A stretch of DNA of 38,337 nucleotides from Anaerolineales bacterium UBA3905 (lineage in GTDB: Bacteria; Chloroflexota; Anaerolineae; Caldilineales; Caldilineaceae), in contig DGFH01000153.1 in the NCBI GenBank assembly GCA_002391565.1, forward strand, positions 12,240-50,576. The letters run 5' to 3'. Of the stretch, positions 9,204 to 18,409 are shown one piece after another (positions within the stretch are counted from its first letter, which is position 1; each line of letters starts with the position of its first letter). A program made the position numbers and the translations under genes. The notes beneath the pieces were generated by a model that saw only the letters and a program-made list of their open reading frames with translations, searched no databases and was not told the origin of the DNA.

Positions 9204-11231
9204 ATGACTTTTCCAAAGCAGCGTACATGGTGGTTGATGGCAGGAATCTTGACCGTGTCTCTCCTGTTTATTTGGTGGGCTGACAGTGCACTCGTGTATG
9301 CCGCAGATTGTGTGGCGGGGCCGCACAGCGGAACGCTGGGCGCTTCGCAAGATTGGTGTCCCGAAAACAATCCGCATCTCATCACCGGAACGGTGATCGT
9401 TCCCAATGGCGTCACGCTCACCTTGCGCCCAGGGGTCGTTGTCCGAGCCAACAGCGGAACCTGGCTGCGGGTGGATGGCACTCTGACCGCCATCGGCACG
9501 CCCACCCAGCCGATCACCCTCACTTCATCCGCCGATAGCGGGCCTGGGCAATGGGGTGGCATTTACCTCACCTCTGGCGAAGCTGATCTGCGCCACGTCA
9601 CCATCCGCTACGCCGGGCAATACAACACCTGGGGCTACGCCGCCATCAATGTTGCCTACAGCACGCTGAACCTGGAAAACAGCGTGGTGCGCGACAGCGC
9701 CAACCCCAGCGTCGCCGATTATGGGGTGCATCTGTGCTGCACCAGCGGCAACGCCAGCGCCGTTATCAGCAACACGCTCTTCACCAATCTCGGCGATAGC
9801 GCCGCCGATTATGCAGTGTTCACCGGCGGCGCTTCCAACCCGATCACCGTCACCAACAGCGTCTTCCAGGACAATGCCGGTTATCCCATTCAGACTGCTG
9901 CCGCCATCCTTCATCAGGTCACCGGCAACACGTTCAGCGGCAACGGATTGAACCGCGTTCTCGTTTTGGGCGGAAACGTTGCTGATCGTGCACACGCAAC
10001 TGTCCAGGCTGGTTTGGAAGGATATGAACTCAACGGACAGCTACACGTGCCAGCAGGACAGACCTGGTACATCGACCCCGGTGTGACCCTGATGGCGCGC
10101 AGCGGCACCGATGTGCGCGTGCATGGCCATCTCGAAGCGATTGGCACGCCCACGCAGCCAATCACTTTCACTTCGGCCACCAATACCGCCCCGGAGCAGT
10201 GGGGCAGCCTGTATATGCAGGATGGCAGCGCCGACCTGCGCTACGTCACCATCCGCTATGGCGGACAGTTGATACCCGGCAATCTTGTCGCCGGGGCGCT
10301 ATTCCTGCAAAGCACTGGCGGGCCCACCCGGCATTTCAACCTCGACCATGTGACCGTGCGCGACAATGCGTATTCGCGCGGCGGAACCGAATATGCGATG
10401 AGCATCAACGGTGGCACGGTGACGATGAACGCCACGTCTGTGATTAGTAATGGCAACACGGCTACGGGCGATTATGGCGTCAACATCAGCAACGCGGTGG
10501 TGACTGCCACCCATAGCCTGGTGCAGAACAACGCGGGCAGGGGTCTGCATATTGCCGGTGGGCGCATGCAGATGACGTGTGGAACGATTTCCGGCAATGG
10601 CGAAGATGGCATCCGCATCAGCGGGGGCAGCGGTTCGGCCTTTATCGGCACGGGCATCTATAACAACGCCGGAATGGGTCTGAACAACACGACCGTCCAG
10701 ACGGTCACGGCCACCTACAACTGGTGGGGAGACCTCAGCGGACCCGGCGGTCAAGGCCCCGGCAGCGGCGACGAAGTCAGCGCCAACGTAGAATATACGC
10801 CATGGCTCTCGGCTGAAGGTTGTTTCACCGGTTTGTTCATCCACAAGACCGCTGAAGATGTCAATGGCGCGCCGCTCTACGCTGGCGACCAGGTGCGCTA
10901 TACGATTCACGTGACCAACACGGGCAATCTTGTGCAGACCAACCTGGTCGTGACCGATACGCTGCCTTCTGGCGTCACCTTTGTCAGCGCCAGCCCGGCC
11001 GGTTACACCGGGCCCAATCCGCTGCAATGGGCAATCAATACACTCGACCCCAACGCATGGTGGACGGCCACCCTCACAGTCACGGTGGATAACGGTGTTG
11101 CGGTCATCGGCGGGAACGTAGCGCAGGCAAGCAGTGAGCAACAACCGACTGTACAAACGGGGGCGGTCTTACCCCCAGAGGGCGGCACGGTTTTCCAAAG
11201 AACCTTCTTGCCTCTGGTCGTACAAGAATGA
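9204..11231 (+). CDS. Exported beta-helix protein with C-terminal DUF11 domain
   Basis: 675-residue surface protein. A signal peptide covers about 1-34 (WWLMAGILTVSLLFIWW, cleavage after VYAA). Two tandem beta-helix blocks follow, each opening with a similar module: LRPGVVVRANSGTWLRVDG then IGTPTQPITLTS, and later IDPGVTLMARSGTDVRVHG then IGTPTQPITFTS. Each runs into LRHVTIRYAGQ or LRYVTIRYGGQ. From about 545 there is one DUF11 domain (GDQVRYTIHVTNTGN, VVTDTLPSGVTFVSAS). The end, RTFLPLVVQE, is a variant of the YLPVV tail. GGAGGA at 9190-9195 fixes the start. It is the first gene of unit 2, downstream of direct-repeat promoter 2. A structural or adhesive role at the cell surface is inferred from the fold. 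Confidence 0.88.
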   Translation: MTFPKQRTWWLMAGILTVSLLFIWWADSALVYAADCVAGPHSGTLGASQDWCPENNPHLITGTVIVPNGVTLTLRPGVVVRANSGTWLRVDGTLTAIGTPTQPITLTSSADSGPGQWGGIYLTSGEADLRHVTIRYAGQYNTWGYAAINVAYSTLNLENSVVRDSANPSVADYGVHLCCTSGNASAVISNTLFTNLGDSAADYAVFTGGASNPITVTNSVFQDNAGYPIQTAAAILHQVTGNTFSGNGLNRVLVLGGNVADRAHATVQAGLEGYELNGQLHVPAGQTWYIDPGVTLMARSGTDVRVHGHLEAIGTPTQPITFTSATNTAPEQWGSLYMQDGSADLRYVTIRYGGQLIPGNLVAGALFLQSTGGPTRHFNLDHVTVRDNAYSRGGTEYAMSINGGTVTMNATSVISNGNTATGDYGVNISNAVVTATHSLVQNNAGRGLHIAGGRMQMTCGTISGNGEDGIRISGGSGSAFIGTGIYNNAGMGLNNTTVQTVTATYNWWGDLSGPGGQGPGSGDEVSANVEYTPWLSAEGCFTGLFIHKTAEDVNGAPLYAGDQVRYTIHVTNTGNLVQTNLVVTDTLPSGVTFVSASPAGYTGPNPLQWAINTLDPNAWWTATLTVTVDNGVAVIGGNVAQASSEQQPTVQTGAVLPPEGGTVFQRTFLPLVVQE

Positions 11232-11269
11232 CTGCCACGCTGCCAGTGCATGAAATGGGAGAAATGCTG

Positions 11270-11449
11270 ATGACCACCCATACCACCACCTACGACGCCT
11301 ATCTACTGCGCATCTGGCAGGAGCCGGCGGAAGATCGTGCGCCGCCCACCTGCTATTTCCTGCTAGAGCAGCTCTTCGACGCACGCCAGCGATGGCTGTT
11401 CACCGATCCGGCTGAGTTGCAGAAGCATTTGCAAAGCATGATCACGTCG
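11270..11449 (+). repeat. Direct repeat, copy 2 (coding)
   Basis: Second copy of the 8693-8872 repeat. The copies diverge at the 3' end, where this one continues into a longer C-terminal tail. Confidence 0.85.
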
Positions 11450-11542
11450 CTCACCATCGGGGAAGCAGGCAACTATGCCAGCGAAGCATTACCGACATCC
11501 AGCGATGCATTTTTTTCAGCCAACAACAAGGAGCCATCATGA
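11270..11542 (+). CDS. Small conserved protein, copy 2 (paralogue of 8693-8899)
   Basis: 90-residue soluble protein beginning MTTHTTTYDAYLLRIWQE, closely matching the 68-residue product at 8693 over its first 60 residues. It then has an extra tail of about 30 residues (GEAGNYASEALPTSSDAF). The start at 11270 is set by GGGAGA at 11257-11262 and by alignment; in-frame starts at 11264 and 11228 are less likely. The last codon overlaps the ATG of the giant gene at 11539 (ATGA), which suggests translational coupling. The repeated position next to beta-helix surface genes suggests a job tied to their production. No known domain is recognised. Confidence 0.8.
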   Translation: MTTHTTTYDAYLLRIWQEPAEDRAPPTCYFLLEQLFDARQRWLFTDPAELQKHLQSMITSLTIGEAGNYASEALPTSSDAFFSANNKEPS

Positions 11543-14500
11543 ACGCACATTGCTTCCTCACCTGGTTGCTCGTGCTCTGCCTGCTGCTGCCGGCGCTGCC
11601 GGTGCAGGCGCAGGACACGCCGGATCAACTGCTGGCGCCGCAGGACACCTACACTGTCAATTCCAACGGCGACCAACCTGACGCCTACATCGACGATCTG
11701 GTCTGCGACACGCAGCGCAATCCCTCTACGTCGCCGCCGACCCCACCCAGCGGCTTATGCACCCTGCGCGCTGCCATCCAGACCGCCAATCGGTGGGAGG
11801 GTCGTGACACCATCTTCATCAGCCGTGAGGCAGGCGTTATCCAGCCGGCATCGGCACTGCCGGACATTCGCTGGCCCGTCACGATCGACGGCGCTGGAGC
11901 GGTGCTCGACGGCAGCTTGTTGACGACCGACATCGGGTTGTGGGTCTCGCGCTTCCAATTCTCCGACGCCAGCGGCAGCACGATCCGCAACCTGACGATT
12001 CGCAACTTTGACTTCGGCGTATCGCTGAGCAACGGCGTCACCGGCGTCACCGTGAGCGGCAGTGAGTTCCGCCAGAATGCCTATGCGATTGCTGCCACTT
12101 CCGCCAACACCATCACTCAGAACACGATCGTGCAGAACAACGACGGCATCTGGCTCAAAGGCAACGACAATCGGGTGACCGGCAACAAGATCGGCACGGA
12201 TGGCGTCAACGACCTCGGCAACGCTCGCTACGGCATCAAAGTGGATGGCTCGAACAACCTGATCGGCGGCGCAACCGGGATTGGCGTCAACGGAAGCTGC
12301 ACCGGCGACTGCAACCTGATCGCAGGCAACGGCGGCGACGGCATCGCCATTGCCCAGGGCAGCGCAGACAGCGGCGTCAACAACATCATCCGTGGCAACT
12401 TCATCGGCGTCAACCTGCTCGGCGCCGCCGCCATCCCCAACGACGGCAACGGCATCGTCACCAACGGCGACAACAACCAGATCATCGGCAACCTGATCGC
12501 TGGCAATGGTGTGGCGGGCCGCAGCGAGGGCGCCAATGGCATCTTTTTGATCAACGGCGCAGCGGGCAACATCGTGCGCGGCAACCTGATCGGCACGAAG
12601 ATCGACGGCATGACGCCGCTGGGCAACTACGAGGCTGGCGTCAACGTTTACTTCGCCAATCAGAACATGATCGGCGCCGACGCAGTGACGGCAGCGGATG
12701 TTGGCGTAAGCGCCGTCCCAACCACCTGCACCGGCGACTGCAATGTGATCCTGGGCAACGGCGCCGGCATCAGCATCACGCAGGCGGTCGATCCGGGTCT
12801 CAACAAGATCATCGGCAACTTCATCGGCGTGGCGGCGAATGGACTGGCGGCGCCGGGCAACCTGGGCAACGGCATCTTCATGCAGGGGCTGACGACCACG
12901 GTCTCTGCCAACGTGATTGCAGGCAATAGCGGCAGTGGCATCGAGATTCGTGGCGTGGCGTATGGGACGCCGCAGCCGATCAACCAGCATGTCGTACAGG
13001 GCAATTACATCGGCGTGCTGCCCGACGGTGTGACACAGGCTGGCAACACGCGTCACGGGATCTTCATTGACCACAGCGCTGACAACTGGATCGGCGGCAC
13101 GGAAGCGAGTCAGCGCAATGTGATTGCGTACAATGGAGCCGCCAGCCTGATCTACGACGGCGTCGTGATGACCGGCACGAACGCCATCAACAACCGCATC
13201 CTGCGCAACTCGATCTACGATAACGGCGCCTGGAGCGACGGGCACGGGATCGACCTGGGCGCCGATGGTCCTACCCCCAACGACGCCACGGACAGCGACG
13301 TCGGCCCCAACAACCTACAAAACTACCCGGTCATCACGCGGCTGCAGGGCGCCACGGTGACGGGCGTCCTCACCAGCACCGCCAACAGCACTTTCCGCCT
13401 GGAGTTCTTCGGCTCGCCCACCTGCGCGCAGATCGGCTACGGTCAGGGCAAAGACTTTCTGGGCAGCTTCGACGTGACCACCGACGCCAACGGGCGCGCT
13501 GACTTCCAGCAGGCGCTGGCGACCGCGCCAGCCGGACGCATCGTCACTGCAACAGCGACCGACCCCAACGGCAACACGTCGGAGTTTTCGGCGTGTTACG
13601 GCGGATTGATCGTCAACTCCGTTGGTGACGCTCCTGATGCCACGGCGAACGGTGTCTGTGACACCGGCAACACCATCGGTAACGGCGACCAGGAATGCAC
13701 TCTGCGCGCCGCCATCTTTGAGGCAAACGGAGACCCAGACCTGGACACGATCATCTTTGACATTCCCGGTGTCAGCGCAGCCGCAGTGAACGCTGCCCCC
13801 GTCATCATGCCGAACAGCGCGCTGCCCACGGTGATGTTCCCCGTTGTGATCGACGGGCGGACACAGCCCGGTGGTTATGTCATCATCGACGGCTGGCGCG
13901 CCGGCGACGATGTGGGTGGACTCTCGCTCATCGGCGGCAACAGCCAGGTGCGCGGCCTTAGCATTAATGGCTTCAGAGGGTATGGCATCAAGCTGGATTA
14001 CGCAGGCGACAATGTCATCGCTGGCAACTTCATTGGTCTCTATCCCGATGGTTCGCCGGCGGGCAACGGGCGCGCTGGCATCCAGGTTCTCAGCAGCAAC
14101 AACCGCATCGGCGGCGCGACGCCGGAAGATCGCAACGTGATCGGCGCCAATGGCACGCGCACGGGCGCCAGCGGCATTTACATCACCCTTCCCGCCACCA
14201 ATACCCAGGTGTTGGGCAACCTCATCGGCGTACTGGCGAACGGAACGCTGCGCGGCAATGCCCTGGCCGGCATCTATATCGAAAACAGCCCCGGCAATAC
14301 CATCGGCGACGCCACCAGCACGCCCACCGACAACTGCCGGGGAGCCTGCAACGCCATTGCAGGCAATCGCTACGGCATCATGCTCAATGGCGTCAATGCC
14401 ACCAACAATCAGGTCAAGGGTAACTTCGTCGGTGTCAACCCGGCAGGCGCCACCGCCGCCCCCAACAGTGAGTACGGCGTCATCGTGGATAATGCCCCCA

Positions 14501-16434
14501 CCAATGTGATTGCCCACAATGTGATCGGCGGCAACGGAGCAGCGGGTGCGCAGGCGGCGGCGCTGACCAGCGGCGACGGTGTTGTGCTCAATGGCGCCGG
14601 CGCCACTGGCAATTTTGTCATTGCCAACACGATCGGAATTGACCCAACCGGCACATGGGCCATCGGCAATGCCCGGCACGGCATCTGGATCGAACAGGCG
14701 CCGGCCAATATGATCGATGACAATCTGATCAGCGGCAACGGCGCCAGCGGCGTGATGATTCATGGCGGAAACGCCGCCGGCAACGTCGTAGTCCGCAACC
14801 AGATTGGCGTCGCCGGCAGCGGCGCGGCAGCGATAGCAAACACCGCTGCTGGCGTGACGCTTGACGGTGCGCGCGACAACACCATCGGCGGCAATGGCGA
14901 CAATGGCAACCTGATCAGCGGCAACCAGGGTCATGGCGTCCACATGACCGGCAATGCACAGAACAACACTGTCGACGGCAACCGCATCGGCGTCAATGAC
15001 GCCAACACTGCCGCCCTGCCCAATGGCGGCGACGGTGTGCGCATCGATGGCGGCGCCAGTCGCAACACGGTCGGGAGCGTCACGGCAGAAGGTGGCAATA
15101 TCATCAGTGGCAACACGGGCAACGGCGTGCAGATCACCGGCGAGGGCGCACAGAACAACACGGTGGCAGGCAACACCATCGGTCTCAACATCATGACCAA
15201 CGCACCGCTGCCCAACGACGGCGACGGCGTGCGCGTGGCGGACGGCGCGTCCTCCAACACCGTCGGCGGCGGGGTGGACGGCGACAATGACGCCAACGTC
15301 ATCGTCGGCAACGGTAGCGACGGCGTGCAGATCGACGGCGCCGGCACGATCAACAACATCGTGGCGGGCAACTACATCGGCGTGCTGGCGGACGCGTCGA
15401 CAGCCATCGCGAACAGCGGCCACGGCGTCTACATCAGCGGCGGCGCCAACAGCAACACGGTCGGCGCGGCGCTGGCTGCGCACGGCAACGTCATTGCGCG
15501 CAACGGCGGCGACGGCGTCTATGTGGCAGCGGGGCTGAACAACGCCATCTGGCAGAATCGCATCTTCCGCAACAGCGGGCTGGGCATCGACCTGGGCGAA
15601 AACGGCGTCACCCTCAACGACGCGCTCGACCCCGATGTCGGCCCCAACTTGCTGCAAAACTTCCCGCTGCTGGCGTCGGTGCAGGTCGTCGGGGAGACGG
15701 CTACACTCAAAGGTACGCTGGAAAGCACACGCACCACGACCTTCCGCCTCGACTTCTATGCCAACCGCCAGTGCAACCCGTCTGGCTTTGGCGAAGGCGA
15801 GACGCCGCTGGGCAGCATCGAGGTGACGACCGACGCCAACGGCTGGGCCAGCTTCACCTACGTCCCGACGGCGACGGTCACCAGCCCGGTCAGCTTCACC
15901 GTCACCGCCACCGACCCGAACCGCAACACGTCGGAGTTCTCGCCCTGCGCCGGCCCCAGCACCGAGGCGGCGATCACCCCGGCGGGCGGCGGCGCGCTCC
16001 ACACCGGCGACGTGAGCGTAACCGTTCCCGCCGGCGCAGTGGCGGCGGATGTCACGCTGGCGCTGCAGCCGCTGCCGATGCCGGTCAACGCCGCGCCGGA
16101 GGGCATGGGGTTCGGTGGGCTGGCGTTCCTGCTCAACGCCTTTGTCGGCGGCGTACAGCAGCAGAACTTCACCTTCCAGCAGCCCGTGCGCGTGACGGTG
16201 CATTACAGCGACGCCGCCATCGCCGGACTCGATGAGAACACATTGACGCTACACGATTGGAATGGAACGGCATGGGCGGACGCAGCCACAACTTGCACGC
16301 CCACCTCGACCTACGACCGCCAGCCAGCGACGAACCAGCTCAGCGTGAACATTTGCCACCTGACGCCCTACGCGCTGATGGGGCCGCAGCGCGCGCCACA
16401 GCCGAAGGTCTATCTGCCGGTGATCGTGCGGTAA
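11539..16434 (+). CDS. Giant exported CSLREA/parallel beta-helix surface protein
   Basis: 1631-residue protein. The signal peptide is about 1-25 (FLTWLLVLCLLLPALPVQAQ). It consists of two similar halves. Each opens with a CSLREA-type module (CTLRAAIQTAN near 75, CTLRAAIFEAN near 726), continues as long NosD-like beta-helix coils (GNFIGV, GNLIAGNG, NTIGG repeats), and closes with a segment containing GPNNLQNYP or GPNLLQNFP. That segment runs on into TTFRLDFY/STFRLEFF and VTTDANG. From about 1478 a ZU5-like segment (GDVSVTVPAGAVAADVTLAL) precedes the end PKVYLPVIVR, one of the shared C-terminal tails. The start overlaps the stop of the small gene. CSLREA and beta-helix repeats are known in secreted proteins of several phyla; adhesion or polysaccharide binding is an inference. 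The 962-residue minus-strand frame opposite is a shadow. Confidence 0.92.
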   Translation: MNAHCFLTWLLVLCLLLPALPVQAQDTPDQLLAPQDTYTVNSNGDQPDAYIDDLVCDTQRNPSTSPPTPPSGLCTLRAAIQTANRWEGRDTIFISREAGVIQPASALPDIRWPVTIDGAGAVLDGSLLTTDIGLWVSRFQFSDASGSTIRNLTIRNFDFGVSLSNGVTGVTVSGSEFRQNAYAIAATSANTITQNTIVQNNDGIWLKGNDNRVTGNKIGTDGVNDLGNARYGIKVDGSNNLIGGATGIGVNGSCTGDCNLIAGNGGDGIAIAQGSADSGVNNIIRGNFIGVNLLGAAAIPNDGNGIVTNGDNNQIIGNLIAGNGVAGRSEGANGIFLINGAAGNIVRGNLIGTKIDGMTPLGNYEAGVNVYFANQNMIGADAVTAADVGVSAVPTTCTGDCNVILGNGAGISITQAVDPGLNKIIGNFIGVAANGLAAPGNLGNGIFMQGLTTTVSANVIAGNSGSGIEIRGVAYGTPQPINQHVVQGNYIGVLPDGVTQAGNTRHGIFIDHSADNWIGGTEASQRNVIAYNGAASLIYDGVVMTGTNAINNRILRNSIYDNGAWSDGHGIDLGADGPTPNDATDSDVGPNNLQNYPVITRLQGATVTGVLTSTANSTFRLEFFGSPTCAQIGYGQGKDFLGSFDVTTDANGRADFQQALATAPAGRIVTATATDPNGNTSEFSACYGGLIVNSVGDAPDATANGVCDTGNTIGNGDQECTLRAAIFEANGDPDLDTIIFDIPGVSAAAVNAAPVIMPNSALPTVMFPVVIDGRTQPGGYVIIDGWRAGDDVGGLSLIGGNSQVRGLSINGFRGYGIKLDYAGDNVIAGNFIGLYPDGSPAGNGRAGIQVLSSNNRIGGATPEDRNVIGANGTRTGASGIYITLPATNTQVLGNLIGVLANGTLRGNALAGIYIENSPGNTIGDATSTPTDNCRGACNAIAGNRYGIMLNGVNATNNQVKGNFVGVNPAGATAAPNSEYGVIVDNAPTNVIAHNVIGGNGAAGAQAAALTSGDGVVLNGAGATGNFVIANTIGIDPTGTWAIGNARHGIWIEQAPANMIDDNLISGNGASGVMIHGGNAAGNVVVRNQIGVAGSGAAAIANTAAGVTLDGARDNTIGGNGDNGNLISGNQGHGVHMTGNAQNNTVDGNRIGVNDANTAALPNGGDGVRIDGGASRNTVGSVTAEGGNIISGNTGNGVQITGEGAQNNTVAGNTIGLNIMTNAPLPNDGDGVRVADGASSNTVGGGVDGDNDANVIVGNGSDGVQIDGAGTINNIVAGNYIGVLADASTAIANSGHGVYISGGANSNTVGAALAAHGNVIARNGGDGVYVAAGLNNAIWQNRIFRNSGLGIDLGENGVTLNDALDPDVGPNLLQNFPLLASVQVVGETATLKGTLESTRTTTFRLDFYANRQCNPSGFGEGETPLGSIEVTTDANGWASFTYVPTATVTSPVSFTVTATDPNRNTSEFSPCAGPSTEAAITPAGGGALHTGDVSVTVPAGAVAADVTLALQPLPMPVNAAPEGMGFGGLAFLLNAFVGGVQQQNFTFQQPVRVTVHYSDAAIAGLDENTLTLHDWNGTAWADAATTCTPTSTYDRQPATNQLSVNICHLTPYALMGPQRAPQPKVYLPVIVR

Positions 16435-16464
16435 CCTGCGTCACCCGCCTTTCGCATTCAGCCT

Positions 16465-16624
16465 ACCTTCCCGGAAGCTTTATGAGAATTAACAAAATAA
16501 CCCGGTAATCAAAGTAGGCGCGGCTCTTAGCCGCACATTCTCGCCAGACAGGAAAATGCGGTTGAGAACCGCATCTACGATTACCGAATCTATTTGTTAA
16601 TGTGCATTGAGCTTCCGGGAAGGT
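16465..16624. repeat. 160-bp palindromic element with 15-bp perfect terminal inverted repeats
   Basis: ACCTTCCCGGAAGCT (16465-16479) is exactly complementary to 16610-16624. Inner blocks also pair about the same centre (16544.5): ATTAACAAA with 16593-16601, and CGGTAATC with 16579-16586. Two small hairpins, GCGGCT-CTT-AGCCGC (16520-16534) and GCGGTT-GAG-AACCGC (16558-16572), sit symmetrically inside. There is no open reading frame of note. It looks like a MITE or REP/BIME-type element. No clear target-site duplication is visible. It also could act as a terminator after the gene at 11539. Confidence 0.85.
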
Positions 16625-16918
16625 CAACCGCCAGCCAGTGGCGTCTATCGGTGCGAAGGCGCCTTCTTCGATTGAGTGAGGGCATGTAGCCCAGCGGTCA
16701 GAACTGCGCAAGAACAGATACTTGCTATATTGTAAACAAAAATTAGTGCAAATCCCCTCCATCTCCTTCACCTTTCACACCTCACGATATACCTCGAAGT
16801 TACACCTCCTTTAGTCTGCAAAGGTGCTTTGTGATCATTCGTCGTTGCTGGTGACCACAAGCACTCGATTCCTTGTTCTCTTGCTCATTCCTTGTGCTTG
16901 TGCAGAAAGGAACATGGT
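16625..16918. other. Intergenic region upstream of the 16919 gene
   Basis: 294 bases, more AT-rich than the surroundings, without a gene. TATATT at 16726-16731 is a possible -10 but has no good -35. ACCTC or ACCTT recurs four times between 16770 and 16808 with irregular spacing of 9, 12 and 13 bases. The TTACGAAC direct repeats of promoters 1 and 2 are absent. AAAGGA at 16906-16911 is the ribosome-binding site of the next gene. Confidence 0.5.
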
Positions 16919-18409
16919 ATGCAGCGTCTCTCTCAGTTCGCCGTTGGTAGGCGGCCACAGCCAGCCAACTTCATGGTTTTACTCCTGACAGGTGTGCTTC
17001 TCATCATATTAGGCTGGATTTTGAGACCAATCCATCATGCTCAGGCGGACTCAATGTCATTCTACGTGAGTAGTGCTTCAGGTCAAGACAATGACGCTTG
17101 TGGTAGCGTGGAGACCCCCTGCCAGAGTGTGCAGTATACGATTGCTAACCGCGCAACGGCAGGCGATACGATTCGAATTGCCGCAGGCACTTACACAGAA
17201 AATGTAACCATCCCAATCAGCGTGACCTTGATGGGCGGATACAACCCCGCTGACTGGAGCCGCGCCCCTAATGAGTACGAAACGATCATCAATGGTGCGA
17301 CCCAGATAGCCAGGCAAACTGTGCATCATCCTGTGGTGGAGGTGGTGAACTCCGACGCCGAGGTGGTGCTCGATGGCCTGACCTTGACTGGTGGCGGCGG
17401 CAAGTTCGTCGGGGGCGTGCTGACGAACGACAGCATGGTGACAATTCGCAACTGTTATATCCACCACAATTACGCCGACGGCACTGAAGACAGCCAGGCT
17501 GGCGCAGGAGTGCTTGCTTTCCATGGGCCTGCCCTGATAATTGAAAACAGCCGTATCGTCAGCAATACACTAGGTATGCGGCCCGGCGGCGCCGCCGGCA
17601 TTCGTAGCCACACCACGCCGCTCACCCTCATCAACAGCGTGGTGGTGGACAATCGGGGTGAGATGGCTGTGCACACCAATGCGGCGGTTACGATCACCCA
17701 CAGCACGATCGCCCATGCTGATGGCGGCGTGCTGGTCAATGCACCCGAAGGCGCACTCCTCCAAATCCTCAACAGCATCATCTACGGCACGGAATGGTCG
17801 ATCGGTTTAGATGGGCAGAGCAGCGTCGACGTACGCTACACGTTGGTAGAGGGTGGCTATGAAGGAAAGGGCAACCTCAACGCCGACCCACAGTTTGTAG
17901 ACGCAGACAATGGCGACTATGAGCTTCGAGCCAATTCGCCGGCGGTCAACGCTGGCAGCGCCAATTACCCCAATCCGATTGTCATTGACCTGCAGGGGCG
18001 CGTGCGCGACTGGCAGCCGGATATGGGAGCCTATGAATTGCCGCAGGTCGATCACGATGCGTCGGCGCGCGGGATCGCTGTGCCCGCCAATGCGTCCCTG
18101 GGGCAGGCGTTGCAGCCGGTGGCTGCAGTGGTTAATGGGGGCGTGGTTACACTGACAAATCCCACGCCGGTGCGCTGTACGATTGCGTTAGAAGGTGCGC
18201 CGCTGTATACGCAAACGGTGACGACAGCCGCGCCATGGGCGCCTTTTGTCTGGCAGAGCCTCGAATTGCCATCCTTCGTTCCAACAATAGCAGGCGTCTG
18301 GTTAGCTGTCCATCTTCCCGGAAGTTGTGGAACTTCCGGGAAGATGGTGAGTAGGTTCTTAGCGAACTACTACAGGCAGATAGAGCAGGTCTCCCCCTGT
18401 CGGCGCTAA
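16919..18409 (+). CDS. Exported beta-helix protein, choice-of-anchor Q type, with altered C-terminus
   Basis: 496-residue surface protein. The signal segment is at about 17-44 (FMVLLLTGVLLIILGWIL, then HHAQA). A DUF1565-like start (FYVSSASGQDNDACGSVETP, GDTIRIAAGTYTENVTI) leads into a right-handed beta-helix. A choice-of-anchor Q motif (DLQGRVRDWQPDMGAYEL) lies near 360-380, followed by a beta domain. Unlike its neighbours it has no YLPVV tail. The reading frame runs through a 36-base perfect hairpin (18311-18346, encoding part of VHLPGSCGTSGKM) and then overlaps the 3' end of the convergent giant gene by 51 bases. The true end may have been lost. The start at 16919 follows AAAGGA with 7-base spacing; a frame start at 16892 has no ribosome-binding site. 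Confidence 0.82.
   Translation: MQRLSQFAVGRRPQPANFMVLLLTGVLLIILGWILRPIHHAQADSMSFYVSSASGQDNDACGSVETPCQSVQYTIANRATAGDTIRIAAGTYTENVTIPISVTLMGGYNPADWSRAPNEYETIINGATQIARQTVHHPVVEVVNSDAEVVLDGLTLTGGGGKFVGGVLTNDSMVTIRNCYIHHNYADGTEDSQAGAGVLAFHGPALIIENSRIVSNTLGMRPGGAAGIRSHTTPLTLINSVVVDNRGEMAVHTNAAVTITHSTIAHADGGVLVNAPEGALLQILNSIIYGTEWSIGLDGQSSVDVRYTLVEGGYEGKGNLNADPQFVDADNGDYELRANSPAVNAGSANYPNPIVIDLQGRVRDWQPDMGAYELPQVDHDASARGIAVPANASLGQALQPVAAVVNGGVVTLTNPTPVRCTIALEGAPLYTQTVTTAAPWAPFVWQSLELPSFVPTIAGVWLAVHLPGSCGTSGKMVSRFLANYYRQIEQVSPCRR
18311..18346. repeat. 36-bp perfect hairpin sharing its arm sequence with the 16465-16624 palindrome
   Basis: CATCTTCCCGGAAGTT (18311-18326) pairs perfectly with 18331-18346 around a GTGG loop. 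The core CTTCCCGGAAG is the same as in the terminal repeats of the 160-bp element. It lies inside the 3' end of the 16919 gene and 13 bases beyond the stop of the minus-strand giant gene. It could serve as a transcription terminator for the latter, although no T-run follows on either strand. Confidence 0.8.

Noticed and set aside
13315..16203. 962-codon minus-strand frame opposite the giant beta-helix gene
   Set aside because: Low-complexity Ala/Val/Asp/Arg composition mirrors the repetitive coding strand; no start signal or domain.
7247..18409. CRISPR-like or satellite repeats in the asparagine/glycine-rich regions
   Set aside because: The repetition is of protein coils in one reading frame with varying length, not of constant DNA repeats and spacers.
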